64,000 nt of DNA, from positions 124,001 through 188,000 of the forward strand of contig NZ_JBDWAS010000014.1 of assembly GCF_039978735.1 (NCBI RefSeq). The letters run 5' to 3'. The notes below the pieces were generated by a model. It was not told the origin of the DNA. It did no database searches and saw nothing but the letters and a program-made list of their open reading frames with translations. Position numbers and translations under genes: made by a program. This stretch comes from Maricaulis sp039978735 (lineage in GTDB: Bacteria > Pseudomonadota > Alphaproteobacteria > Caulobacterales > Maricaulaceae). Below are positions 1 to 6,766 of this stretch, one piece after another; positions within the stretch are counted from its first letter, which is position 1, and each line of letters starts with the position of its first letter.

Positions 1-434
1 TCGCGCCAGTCGCGTTCGAGCAGCGAGGCGGCGACATCGCGCCCGTCGCGCACGACATGGATGAACTTCGCTCGCGGCAGCAGGCGCCCGAGCTGTTCGA
101 ATGCCGCAATGTTGAGCGAGGTCTTCTCGATCAGCACGCGGCGCGGATCGGCCGCCAGCGGCACTTCGAACAGGCCCGTCAGCAGGTCTGCCATGGCCTG
201 GCGCATATCCTCGGCCTGGAGGTCGAAATCGCGCGCGTGCAGATCGCCCAGCTGGCTGGCGAAGGCCTGCCATTGCATGGCGATGGCGGGCGGCAGGCCG
301 GTATCCGGTCCGCAATGGATGCGGCTGTGCGGCTCGACCAGCCGGCGCAGAAGGGTGAGGCCGGAGCGCGGACAACCGCCGGCAAAGACCAGGCGCTGAC
401 CGTCGCCGGGGGCGGGGTCAGCCGGCTCAGGCAT
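1..434 (-). CDS. PAPS-dependent sulfotransferase, 3' end cut by window edge
   Basis: Reads from 434 leftwards and runs off the window, so only the first 144 codons are visible. The ATG at 434-432 overlaps the stop of the upstream sulfotransferase by 8 nt, which indicates translational coupling. The 5'-phosphosulfate loop reads GGCPRSGLTLL near residues 19-29, and the 3'-phosphate motif VVRDGRDVAASLL lies near 128-140. Such enzymes move a sulfuryl group from PAPS to a hydroxyl or amino acceptor; the acceptor cannot be told from sequence. The usual PRSGTT has Leu in place of the first Thr. The protein is clearly related to its neighbour (also CGP after the P-loop), which suggests a tandem duplication. 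Confidence 0.85.
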   Translation of the reverse strand, partial: MPEPADPAPGDGQRLVFAGGCPRSGLTLLRRLVEPHSRIHCGPDTGLPPAIAMQWQAFASQLGDLHARDFDLQAEDMRQAMADLLTGLFEVPLAADPRRVLIEKTSLNIAAFEQLGRLLPRAKFIHVVRDGRDVAASLLERDWR

Positions 435-1224
435 AGCCGAGCGTACGCAGGACGCGGCCGGCAACGGCGTCGATCTGTGCCAGCTGGCGGTCGTCGAGAT
501 CGCGCTGCCAGCGTCCGATCGCCGAGGCGTCGATCGGCTGGGCGACGCGTTCGGCGCTCGACTCGGTCGAGCCGGCATCGCGGTCAAAATGGCGGGCGTG
601 ATCGAGGGCACGGGCTTTGGCGGCCGCGTCTTCACCGAGTTTGTCGAACAGCCGCTCGATCTCGTTCTCCGGATCGGTCACAAGGCGCTCGTAGCGCAGT
701 TCCAGATAATTCGGATCGTCATGCATGCGGGCGCCGGCCTGGACGCTGTGCACCCAAAGCTCGGCGGCCGCCCCGGCATCCTGCGTGATCGCCATCGGCC
801 GCCCCTTGCTGTCGCGCCAGTCCATCGAAAGAAGCGAGGCCACGACATCGCGCCCGTCACGCACAATCCCGATCAGCGGGCTGTCCGGGAAGAGCCGGCG
901 CAGTTGGCTGAAGTGCAGGATGTTGGCCGGCGTCTTCTCGGCTACGCGCGCGCCGGTACGGACGTGCAAGGGCGACAGAAGTGTGTCGATCGTCTTTGCG
1001 AACCGGGCATTCAGCGCATCGGCATCCAGACCGTAGTCGGTCGAGAGAACGTCGAGATGGGAGGTCTCGATCTGCTCTGCCAGGTGGCATAACGCCGGGA
1101 TGACCCGCATCTCCGGCCCGCAGACGATATTGCGGCTGGCATTGACGATGGCGCGCAGGAGGGTGGTGCCTGAGCGGGGCGCGCCGCCGATGAAAATCGG
1201 AGATTTTCCAACTGCATACTGCAT
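427..1224 (-). CDS. PAPS-dependent sulfotransferase family protein
   Basis: 265 residues, the usual length of a single-domain bacterial sulfotransferase. The P-loop GGAPRSGTTLL sits at about residues 13-23 and the 3'-phosphate binding motif IVRDGRDVVASLL near 138-150; together they bind PAPS. No signal peptide or membrane segment is seen, so it should be cytosolic. It follows the YceI gene by about 100 nt on the same strand and overlaps a second, similar sulfotransferase at its 3' end. The acceptor is unknown; in marine alphaproteobacteria such genes often modify polysaccharides, lipids or tyrosine, but nothing here decides between these. The start at 1224 gives a P-loop very near the N-terminus, as usual for the family. 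Confidence 0.88.
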   Translation of the reverse strand: MQYAVGKSPIFIGGAPRSGTTLLRAIVNASRNIVCGPEMRVIPALCHLAEQIETSHLDVLSTDYGLDADALNARFAKTIDTLLSPLHVRTGARVAEKTPANILHFSQLRRLFPDSPLIGIVRDGRDVVASLLSMDWRDSKGRPMAITQDAGAAAELWVHSVQAGARMHDDPNYLELRYERLVTDPENEIERLFDKLGEDAAAKARALDHARHFDRDAGSTESSAERVAQPIDASAIGRWQRDLDDRQLAQIDAVAGRVLRTLGYA

Positions 1225-1325
1225 CGCGCCGCATCCCTCGCTGTGACGAGAGTGGGGCGTCTACTATAACGGGCGGCTATCCGGTAAGTTAAACTAATTC
1301 AATGTATTACAGAGGTGTAATGCAA

Positions 1326-1922
1326 TTACTCCCGCTCGAACACCAGTGACGCTGTCACAGGGACCACCGGTGTGATCGAGGGCAGGCCGGCCAGGCCCTG
1401 AAGCGTGGCGAGACCGTCTGCCAGGCCGAAATCATCGACATGGAGCAGGACCGGTTGCGCGGTTTCCACCAGCACGCGCTCGCCATTGAGATCGGTCACG
1501 GTAACCTCGGTCTCGACCGGCAGGCTGACGCCGTGCAGTTCCAGCGTGCCCTGCAGCGGCAGGGTGGTGCGCTGGCCCGGTTCCAGGCCGGTCAGGGCCG
1601 CAAGATCGATCTGCGCTGTCAGCCGGGCCTGCGGATACTCGCCTGTCTGGAAGAAATGTTCCCGCATGCGCTCATTGCGGATATCGATGCCGGTTTCCAC
1701 ACTGTCCAGCGCGATCAGGAGTTCGGCCGTTCCGTCCTCGGCAACCGAACCCGTGAGGTTCGTGAAATGATGCGTCTCGGCGATCTCGCCGGACTTGATG
1801 GAGACGAAGCCGACCGAGGAGGTCGCGCTGTCGAGCTGCCAGTCATTGCCCTGAGCCGCGGGCTGGGCGCAGGCCGCGAGGATCAGAGCGGCGGGAAGAA
1901 GGGCGTGGCGAAACCGGCGCAT
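1326..1922 (-). CDS. YceI-family lipoprotein
   Basis: 198 residues. A short signal peptide ends in the lipobox LAAC (Cys17), so the product is probably a lipid-anchored periplasmic protein. The rest matches the YceI beta-barrel (lipocalin-like) fold: the opening NDWQLDSATSSVGFVSIK, the middle RNERMREHFFQTGEYPQA and the region LQGTLELHGVSLPVE are the standard family blocks. YceI proteins bind isoprenoid-type lipids or amphiphiles; some are induced by alkaline or osmotic stress. It is divergent from guaA across a 233-nt gap and is followed on its own strand by the two sulfotransferases. The exact ligand is not predictable. Confidence 0.9.
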   Translation of the reverse strand: MRRFRHALLPAALILAACAQPAAQGNDWQLDSATSSVGFVSIKSGEIAETHHFTNLTGSVAEDGTAELLIALDSVETGIDIRNERMREHFFQTGEYPQARLTAQIDLAALTGLEPGQRTTLPLQGTLELHGVSLPVETEVTVTDLNGERVLVETAQPVLLHVDDFGLADGLATLQGLAGLPSITPVVPVTASLVFERE

Positions 1923-2155
1923 GAGAGTCTCCAGATTGCGAATGCGGGCGCCCTATAGGTGAAGCCCCCGGAGCCCGGGATCAAGGGAAACCGGGCCGGG
2001 CGCCGGGAAAACATCTGCCCGGTTGCATACGGGGCGCCCGTGCCCTCTAGCCATTTTGCCCGTTACGCGCTATCCGGCCGCATGCTGAACCTCGACTCGG
2101 CCCTTTCCTCACAATTTGACCTCCGGGAGGCCTGCGCCTGCAGGCCCGTGCGCGC

Positions 2156-3730
2156 ATGACCGACGATATTATCGACCAGAACCACCAGAAACTCCTGATC
2201 ATCGATTTCGGTAGTCAGGTGACCCAGCTGATCGCCCGCCGCGTGCGCGAAAGTGGCGTCTATTGCGAGGTCCACCCTTATAATCGCGCCGACGCCGCCT
2301 TCATCGACGATTTCGACCCCAAGGCGATCATCCTGTCCGGCTCGCCGCACTCGACGCACTGGGACAATTCCCCGCGCGCCGATGACAGCGTCTTCACCCG
2401 CGGCCTGCCGGTGCTGGGCATCTGCTATGGCGAGCAGACCATGTGCGCCCAGCTGGGCGGGGCGGTGGAAGCTTCGGACGATCGCGAGTTCGGCCGTGCC
2501 GACATCACCCTGATCGAGGACAGCCCGCTGTTCGAGGGCTTCGGCCCGGTCGGTCATGAGGAACGCGTCTGGATGAGCCATGGCGACCGGGTCTCCGCTC
2601 TGCCGCCGGGTTTCAAGGTGATCGCGAAATCGGGTCATGCCCCGTTTGCCGCCATCGCCGACGAGGACCGCCGTTTCTACGGTGTGCAATTCCACCCGGA
2701 AGTGGTTCACACGCCGCGCGGCGCGGCCCTGCTGCGCAATTTCACCCACACGATTGCCGGCCTGACCGGCGACTGGTCGATGAAGTCCTTCAAGGACGAG
2801 GCGATCGCCAAGGTGCGTGCCCAGGTCGGCGACAAGAAAGTTATCTGCGGTCTCTCCGGCGGTGTCGACAGCTCGGTCGTGGCCGTACTGCTGCACGAGG
2901 CGATCGGCGACCAGCTGACCTGCGTCTTCGTGGATACCGGCCTGATGCGCCTGGGCGAGGCGGACGAGGTGGTGACCCTGTTCCGCGAGCACTACAACAT
3001 CCCGCTCGTCCATGCCGATGAGGAGAAACTTTTCCTCGAGGCGCTGGACGGCATCGACGATCCGGAAAAGAAGCGCAAGACGATCGGCAAGCTCTTCATC
3101 GACGTCTTCGAGGCCAAGGCAAAAGAGGCCGGCGGCGCCGACTTCCTCGCTCAGGGCACGCTCTATCCGGACGTGATCGAAAGCGTCAGCTTCGATGGCG
3201 GCCCTTCGGTCACCATCAAGTCGCACCACAATGTCGGCGGCCTGCCGGAGCGCATGAACATGCAGCTGGTCGAACCGCTGCGTGAACTGTTCAAGGACGA
3301 GGTGCGCGCGCTGGGCCGCGAGCTGGGCCTGCCGGAAGCCTTTGTCGGCCGCCATCCCTTCCCGGGGCCTGGCCTGGCGATCCGCATTCCCGGCGCCGTC
3401 TCCAAGGAAAAGGCCGACATCCTGCGCAAGGCCGACGCCATCTATATCGACGAGATCCGCAAGGCAGGCCTCTATGACAAGATCTGGCAGGCCTTCTCGG
3501 TGCTGCTGCCGGTGCGCACCGTCGGCGTGATGGGCGATGAGCGCACCTACGACCACGTCCTGGCCCTGCGCGCGGTGACGTCGGTCGACGGCATGACCGC
3601 CGACTACTACCCGTTCGAACACGATTTCCTCGGCCGGGTGGCGACGCGGATTATCAATGAATGCCGCGGCGTGAACCGGGTGGTCTATGACGTCACGTCC
3701 AAGCCGCCGGGGACGATTGAGTGGGAGTAG
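2156..3730 (+). CDS. guaA: GMP synthase (glutamine-hydrolysing)
   Basis: 524 residues, full length. It converts XMP, ATP and glutamine to GMP, the last step of guanine nucleotide synthesis. The N-terminal class I amidotransferase domain has the nucleophile Cys90 in GICYGEQ and the His/Glu pair in FHPEV near residue 182. The ATP-pyrophosphatase domain has the PP-loop SGGVDSS at about 234-240. The C-terminal dimerisation domain ends with SKPPGTIEWE, the highly conserved GuaA tail that serves as an integration target for genomic islands in other proteobacteria. It stands alone in its operon; a 9-bp hairpin lies 46 nt downstream. Confidence 0.98.
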   Translation: MTDDIIDQNHQKLLIIDFGSQVTQLIARRVRESGVYCEVHPYNRADAAFIDDFDPKAIILSGSPHSTHWDNSPRADDSVFTRGLPVLGICYGEQTMCAQLGGAVEASDDREFGRADITLIEDSPLFEGFGPVGHEERVWMSHGDRVSALPPGFKVIAKSGHAPFAAIADEDRRFYGVQFHPEVVHTPRGAALLRNFTHTIAGLTGDWSMKSFKDEAIAKVRAQVGDKKVICGLSGGVDSSVVAVLLHEAIGDQLTCVFVDTGLMRLGEADEVVTLFREHYNIPLVHADEEKLFLEALDGIDDPEKKRKTIGKLFIDVFEAKAKEAGGADFLAQGTLYPDVIESVSFDGGPSVTIKSHHNVGGLPERMNMQLVEPLRELFKDEVRALGRELGLPEAFVGRHPFPGPGLAIRIPGAVSKEKADILRKADAIYIDEIRKAGLYDKIWQAFSVLLPVRTVGVMGDERTYDHVLALRAVTSVDGMTADYYPFEHDFLGRVATRIINECRGVNRVVYDVTSKPPGTIEWE

Positions 3731-3775
3731 GCACGGATTCTTGCCGTCTCTTGCTGCCGATTGTCGCGCCAGACG

Positions 3776-3797
3776 GCCTCGTCTTCCGAGACGAGGC
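3776..3797 (+). terminator. Hairpin, probable guaA terminator
   Basis: Perfect 9-bp stem GCCTCGTCT / AGACGAGGC with loop TCCG, 46 nt after the guaA stop. It is followed by AGTTTCCTT, a weak T-rich tail, so intrinsic termination is plausible but not textbook. Confidence 0.5.
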
Positions 3798-3928
3798 AGT
3801 TTCCTTGATGGAACGCTTCAGCGTGCGTTCTGAGGCGTGCACCTGTGCAAGACGATGGCATCTGTGCGATCAGCAGTCCGGCTTCTGAAAAGCCATCAAT
3901 AGCGGCCTTACGGGCAGGAGCGTACTGA

Positions 3929-4942
3929 ATGAGCGTTACGCAGGCCGAAGTGATCGACGTTTTGCGCCGCATTGAGGCGGGGGAAATCACGCTCACACCT
4001 GACCGCGACCCTCAAGAACACATCAAGGGCGACATTCTGTTTTCTGCGAGCAATGGCTGGAAGATAGAGGTGTCCAACTGGAGCGGAGAGTTCGGCGGGA
4101 TTGTCGAAATCGGACTTCCGGGCGGTGGCAATCTGGATCTGGAATATCTGGAGACGCATATGCCGGAGGTGGGGCAATACTTTCCAACCGGCGAGGTCGC
4201 TTGGCGGGCCTATCGTATGAAAGCTGTCGAGGCCGGTTTTGTATATGTTCCAGTCGACAAGACCGGGCCTTTAGCGACGGCGAGCCCTGGCGACCTGATC
4301 GAGATTGCCGACCGGAAGCCGCCGTGGATTGTGGCCTATCACAGTCTGGGGCATGTGCTGCTGGCAAACTGGCCGGGGCGGCTCTGGCTGGTTCAGGTTG
4401 TTGAGAGACTGGAGCCGCAAGGTCATCGCGGAAACTATACGCGCTGCATTTCGGTCAGGATCATCCGGGAGATAAAGACGCATCACGTGTTTGGCGCACA
4501 CGGCGAAGCGGTCGAAGAGGTGTTGGCATATGCGTCCGCGCTGGCGCGGCCGCAGGCCGAGCAGCTTGCTGCGAACAGGCATGATGAGGCCAAGGTACTC
4601 CAGACCGCCGGCTGGTATCGTTGGCTGGCGGAAACCGAGAAGCGTGAGACATCAGACGAGTGCAGCATGGATGGGGTGCTCGCCGCTGGGCAGGGTGCCA
4701 CGCGCTCACCCATTGGGCATGGGCTGTCTCTGGTTCATGGAGGTGTCTGGAATGCGGCCATTCGTGCGGACGGTGATGCTGCAATCGAGGAAGATGAGGA
4801 TGAGAGCTGGCTTGTCTCGCCTTGGTCTGAAGCGGCGAGCGCGCTGATGGATGCAGCCTGGGGGAAGGGCGCGCCGGAGTTTTTTGACGAGGCAGAGCGC
4901 GAGATCCTCCTTCAGGCGTGGAGGGCGCGAGTTGCGGCTTGA
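3929..4942 (+). CDS. Uncharacterised protein in guaA-adjacent accessory segment
   Basis: 337 residues; I do not recognise a characterised family. Residues 1-110 look like a small alpha/beta domain starting VTQAEVIDVLRRIEAGEITL with a following GW-x-I-x-V-x-N-W segment, faintly reminiscent of immunity-type DUFs, but this is only an impression. The middle holds IVAYHSLGHVLLANWPGRLWLVQVVE and the C-terminal third is acidic (AIEEDEDESWLV). There is no signal peptide or membrane segment. Base composition is visibly less GC-rich than the flanking housekeeping genes. It starts 198 nt after guaA, and a possible small gene overlaps its stop. Transfer into the guaA 3' flank is a reasonable inference; function is unknown. 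Confidence 0.75.
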   Translation: MSVTQAEVIDVLRRIEAGEITLTPDRDPQEHIKGDILFSASNGWKIEVSNWSGEFGGIVEIGLPGGGNLDLEYLETHMPEVGQYFPTGEVAWRAYRMKAVEAGFVYVPVDKTGPLATASPGDLIEIADRKPPWIVAYHSLGHVLLANWPGRLWLVQVVERLEPQGHRGNYTRCISVRIIREIKTHHVFGAHGEAVEEVLAYASALARPQAEQLAANRHDEAKVLQTAGWYRWLAETEKRETSDECSMDGVLAAGQGATRSPIGHGLSLVHGGVWNAAIRADGDAAIEEDEDESWLVSPWSEAASALMDAAWGKGAPEFFDEAEREILLQAWRARVAA

Positions 4943-5076
4943 AAGCGCTTGGGGACACTCTTGCCGAATTCGAGGCCAAGGTCAGATATGTCCGGATCAG
5001 CCCAGAATTGGTGAATGCAAATCGTCCACGGTCGGGCCAAGCGGAACCTGATCCGATGTTGGCCCTTGATGAATGA
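4939..5076 (+). CDS. Possible 45-residue protein, TTG start
   Basis: A 46-codon frame begins with TTG overlapping the stop of the preceding gene (TTGA arrangement) and ends at TGA 5074-5076. The translation opens LKALGDTLAEFEAKVRYVRI and ends DPMLALDE, which reads like ordinary protein rather than random sequence, with an amphipathic helix first. Coupling to the upstream stop argues for translation; the rare start, the length and the lack of a clear Shine-Dalgarno site argue against. No function can be offered. Confidence 0.3.
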   Translation: MKALGDTLAEFEAKVRYVRISPELVNANRPRSGQAEPDPMLALDE

Positions 5077-5223
5077 GGGGACCGGTGCATCAGCGGCGGT
5101 GGAGTGGGGGACCTCGGCTAGAGTCAGCAAGCGTTTTGCGCTTTCACCCCTTCCGCCCCGAATTTTTTGCTCCGGCCCGCCTTCCCCGTCGGGGAAGGAT
5201 GCCTTCCGCTCGTTTAATTGATT
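5077..5223. other. Non-coding gap with a palindrome
   Basis: The part of the 322-nt interval between the accessory gene and the antitoxin that holds no credible gene. It contains a perfect odd palindrome CCTTCCCCGTCGGGGAAGG at 5180-5198 without a T-run on either side, so it is not a clear terminator. The promoter of the antitoxin operon should lie near its right end. Confidence 0.4.
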
Positions 5224-5244
5224 TGTAGTGCTTCGTGCACCACA
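5224..5244. promoter_or_regulatory. Inverted repeat, probable toxin-antitoxin operator
   Basis: TGTAGTGC at 5224-5231 and GCACCACA at 5237-5244 form an inverted repeat (7 of 8 positions) around a 5-nt spacer. It ends 20 nt before the antitoxin start and just upstream of the GAGGAGG ribosome site (5252-5258). Ribbon-helix-helix antitoxins of the DUF1778 type repress their own operon through such palindromes. Confidence 0.55.
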
Positions 5245-5264
5245 TTTCGGTGAGGAGGCTTGCG

Positions 5265-5573
5265 ATGCTCAATTTTACCGGCCCTGGCCGCACAGCTGAA
5301 AAGCAGACCCGCACGACGCAAATTCGTCATGGCGATCAGCTTGGCGAGATGATCGAGCGTGCGGCGACGTCGCTGGGTGTCGACAAGTCGGTCTTCCTGC
5401 GCGCCGCAATCGAGAATGAGGCCGCGCGCGTGATCGAAGCGCAATCCCGCCATGTGCTTTCGGCGGAGGACGCAGCACGTTTTTCCGCGGCCCTGGATGC
5501 CGATCTGCCGCCGACGCCGCGGGCCCTGGAGGCTGCAAAAGCCTATCGCCGCCGCGTCGTGCATGCCGACTGA
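5265..5573 (+). CDS. DUF1778 (ribbon-helix-helix) antitoxin
   Basis: 102 residues from the ATG at 5265, chosen because GAGGAGG (5252-5258) sits 6 nt upstream; an in-frame GTG at 5235 lies inside the operator. The N-terminal half (KQTRTTQIRHGDQLGEMIERAATSLGVDKSVFLRAAI) is the DNA-binding RHH domain; the C-terminal part, ending RFSAALDADLPPTPRALEAA, is the toxin-neutralising tail typical of DUF1778/TacA proteins. The toxin gene overlaps its 3' end by 11 nt. The protein should bind the GNAT toxin and, as a complex, repress the operon. Confidence 0.92.
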   Translation: MLNFTGPGRTAEKQTRTTQIRHGDQLGEMIERAATSLGVDKSVFLRAAIENEAARVIEAQSRHVLSAEDAARFSAALDADLPPTPRALEAAKAYRRRVVHAD

Positions 5574-6114
5574 CGGCGTCGATCTGCGCATCGAAAAATT
5601 TGATCCGGCGCGGCATGACCGCGCCGGTTTTTCATGCGGCGTCGACCGGCTGGACAATTATCTCAAGCTGACGGCGAAGCGGCCGCAGGTCGACGACATG
5701 ACCCGGGTCTATGTCATCACTGCCGACGGCGACAACCGCATTCTGGGCTATCACGCCATCAATCTGGGCATGATGGATGTGACAGAGCTGCCTAAAAAGC
5801 CGCGCGGTACGCCCGCTCATGGCGAACTGCCCGTTCTCTTCCTCGGCCAGGTTGCTGTCAGTCAAATTGCGCAAGGTCAGGGGATCGGCTCGATCCTGAT
5901 GCATCATGTTTTCGAGAAGGCCAGCCGGATAAGCGAAGAGGCCGGCTGCTTTGCCCTGGTTCTCGATGTGATGAACGATGGCGGCGAGGCCGCGTTCGCC
6001 CGCCGCTGCGCCTGGTATCGGGATTTCGGATTCCAGGATTTCGCCAGCCAGGCCGGACGCATGTTCATGACGATGAAGCAGGTCCGCGCGATCATCCAGG
6101 CCCCTTCGGTCTAG
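5563..6114 (+). CDS. GNAT-type toxin of a DUF1778-GNAT toxin-antitoxin pair
   Basis: 183 residues from the ATG at 5563, which overlaps the antitoxin end. It is a GCN5-related N-acetyltransferase of the TacT/AtaT/KacT kind, which acetylates the amino group of charged tRNAs and stops translation. Family signs are the opening IEKFDPARHDRAGFSCGVDRLDNYLK (the F-x-C-G...LD-x-Y/F-L block), the acetyl-CoA loop VSQIAQGQGIGSILM near residues 99-113 and the C-terminal WYRDFGFQDF with the conserved Tyr. It ends 3 nt into the convergent TetR gene. Target tRNA is not predictable. Confidence 0.9.
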   Translation: MPTDGVDLRIEKFDPARHDRAGFSCGVDRLDNYLKLTAKRPQVDDMTRVYVITADGDNRILGYHAINLGMMDVTELPKKPRGTPAHGELPVLFLGQVAVSQIAQGQGIGSILMHHVFEKASRISEEAGCFALVLDVMNDGGEAAFARRCAWYRDFGFQDFASQAGRMFMTMKQVRAIIQAPSV

Positions 6115-6701
6115 CCTCCGCCCGCCACACCGCACTCCATCGCGAACAGCGCTTCCAGATGCTGCCGCGCCTTGTCCGCATTCATCGCCGGATCGCCTGC
6201 CAGGATAAGCCCGGCGAGGCCGTCGCGCAGGGCGTCGAGGCGCAGGGCCGTGGCGGCCGGGTCGGGCAGTTGCCAGTCGCCGTTTGTCACACCTTCGGTA
6301 AGCAGGCGGGCGAGGGCGCTGCGCAATTGTGTGCGGATCCGGTCCAGCGCTTCGGCGATGGGCGGGTCGTGCGGCGCCAGCCGTTCGGCATCGATCCACA
6401 GTCGCCAGTAAAGCCGGGCTTCCGGTGCGAAGGCCTCGGCCATGAAGCGCCCGATCGCGGCACGGGGCGTTTCGTCTGCGCGCCGGATGTCAGCCGGAGC
6501 GTCCTCGAACACGGCTTCCCAGGCCGCTGCCCGCAGCACCGGCCAACGGAAATAATGGTTCAGCAGGCCCGTTCCCACGCCGGCACGTTCGGTGACACTG
6601 CGGGTCTGGGCCGCTTCCAGACCGCTCTCCATCAACACTTCGACCGCCGCCCGGAATATCCGCTCGCGGCCGCTGCCCCGGGGTTTCTTCACATCTGTCA
6701 T
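6111..6701 (-). CDS. TetR-family regulator, likely repressor of the divergent DUF418 gene
   Basis: 196 residues. The N-terminal helix-turn-helix spans about 12-60 (RERIFRAAVEVLMESGLEAAQTRSVTERAGVGTGLLNHYF). The C-terminal domain, with EAFAPEARLYWRLWIDAERLA, resembles the BetI-like/TetR_C_6 group. It is divergent from the DUF418 membrane protein, and a 45-bp near-palindrome fills the 65-nt gap, so autorepression plus control of the membrane protein is the simplest model. Its 3' end overlaps the convergent GNAT toxin by 4 nt. The inducer is unknown. Confidence 0.9.
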   Translation of the reverse strand: MTDVKKPRGSGRERIFRAAVEVLMESGLEAAQTRSVTERAGVGTGLLNHYFRWPVLRAAAWEAVFEDAPADIRRADETPRAAIGRFMAEAFAPEARLYWRLWIDAERLAPHDPPIAEALDRIRTQLRSALARLLTEGVTNGDWQLPDPAATALRLDALRDGLAGLILAGDPAMNADKARQHLEALFAMECGVAGGG

Positions 6702-6715
6702 CGCGTCCCTCTTGA

Positions 6716-6760
6716 CTCATTGAGCCATTGCTCAATTAAATTGAGCGACTGTTCAATGAG
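6716..6760. promoter_or_regulatory. 45-bp palindromic operator between TetR and DUF418 genes
   Basis: A dyad centred on A6738. The inner arms form the perfect palindrome GCTCAATTAAATTGAGC (6730-6746); the outer arms CTCATTGA (6716-6723) and TCAATGAG (6753-6760) are also exact complements. Only four pairs mismatch over the whole length. It ends 6 nt before the DUF418 start and lies 14 nt from the TetR start, so bound repressor would block both genes. Size and nesting suggest two dimers. Confidence 0.7.
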
Positions 6761-6766
6761 GGTTTT

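Noticed and set aside
1285..1305. TTGA/TTAA pair upstream of the sulfotransferases as a CtrA box
   Set aside because: Spacing is six bases instead of seven and one half-site is imperfect.
2063..3622. A 519-codon open frame on the minus strand over guaA
   Set aside because: It is fully antisense to a certain guaA; in GC-rich genomes the opposite strand of a gene often lacks stops. No family similarity.
5085..5115. Possible right-hand copy of the guaA 3' end as an attachment site
   Set aside because: Only GAGTGGG and a few flanking bases agree with the guaA tail; too short to claim.
5180..5198. Palindrome CCTTCCCCGTCGGGGAAGG as terminator
   Set aside because: No T-run follows on either strand.
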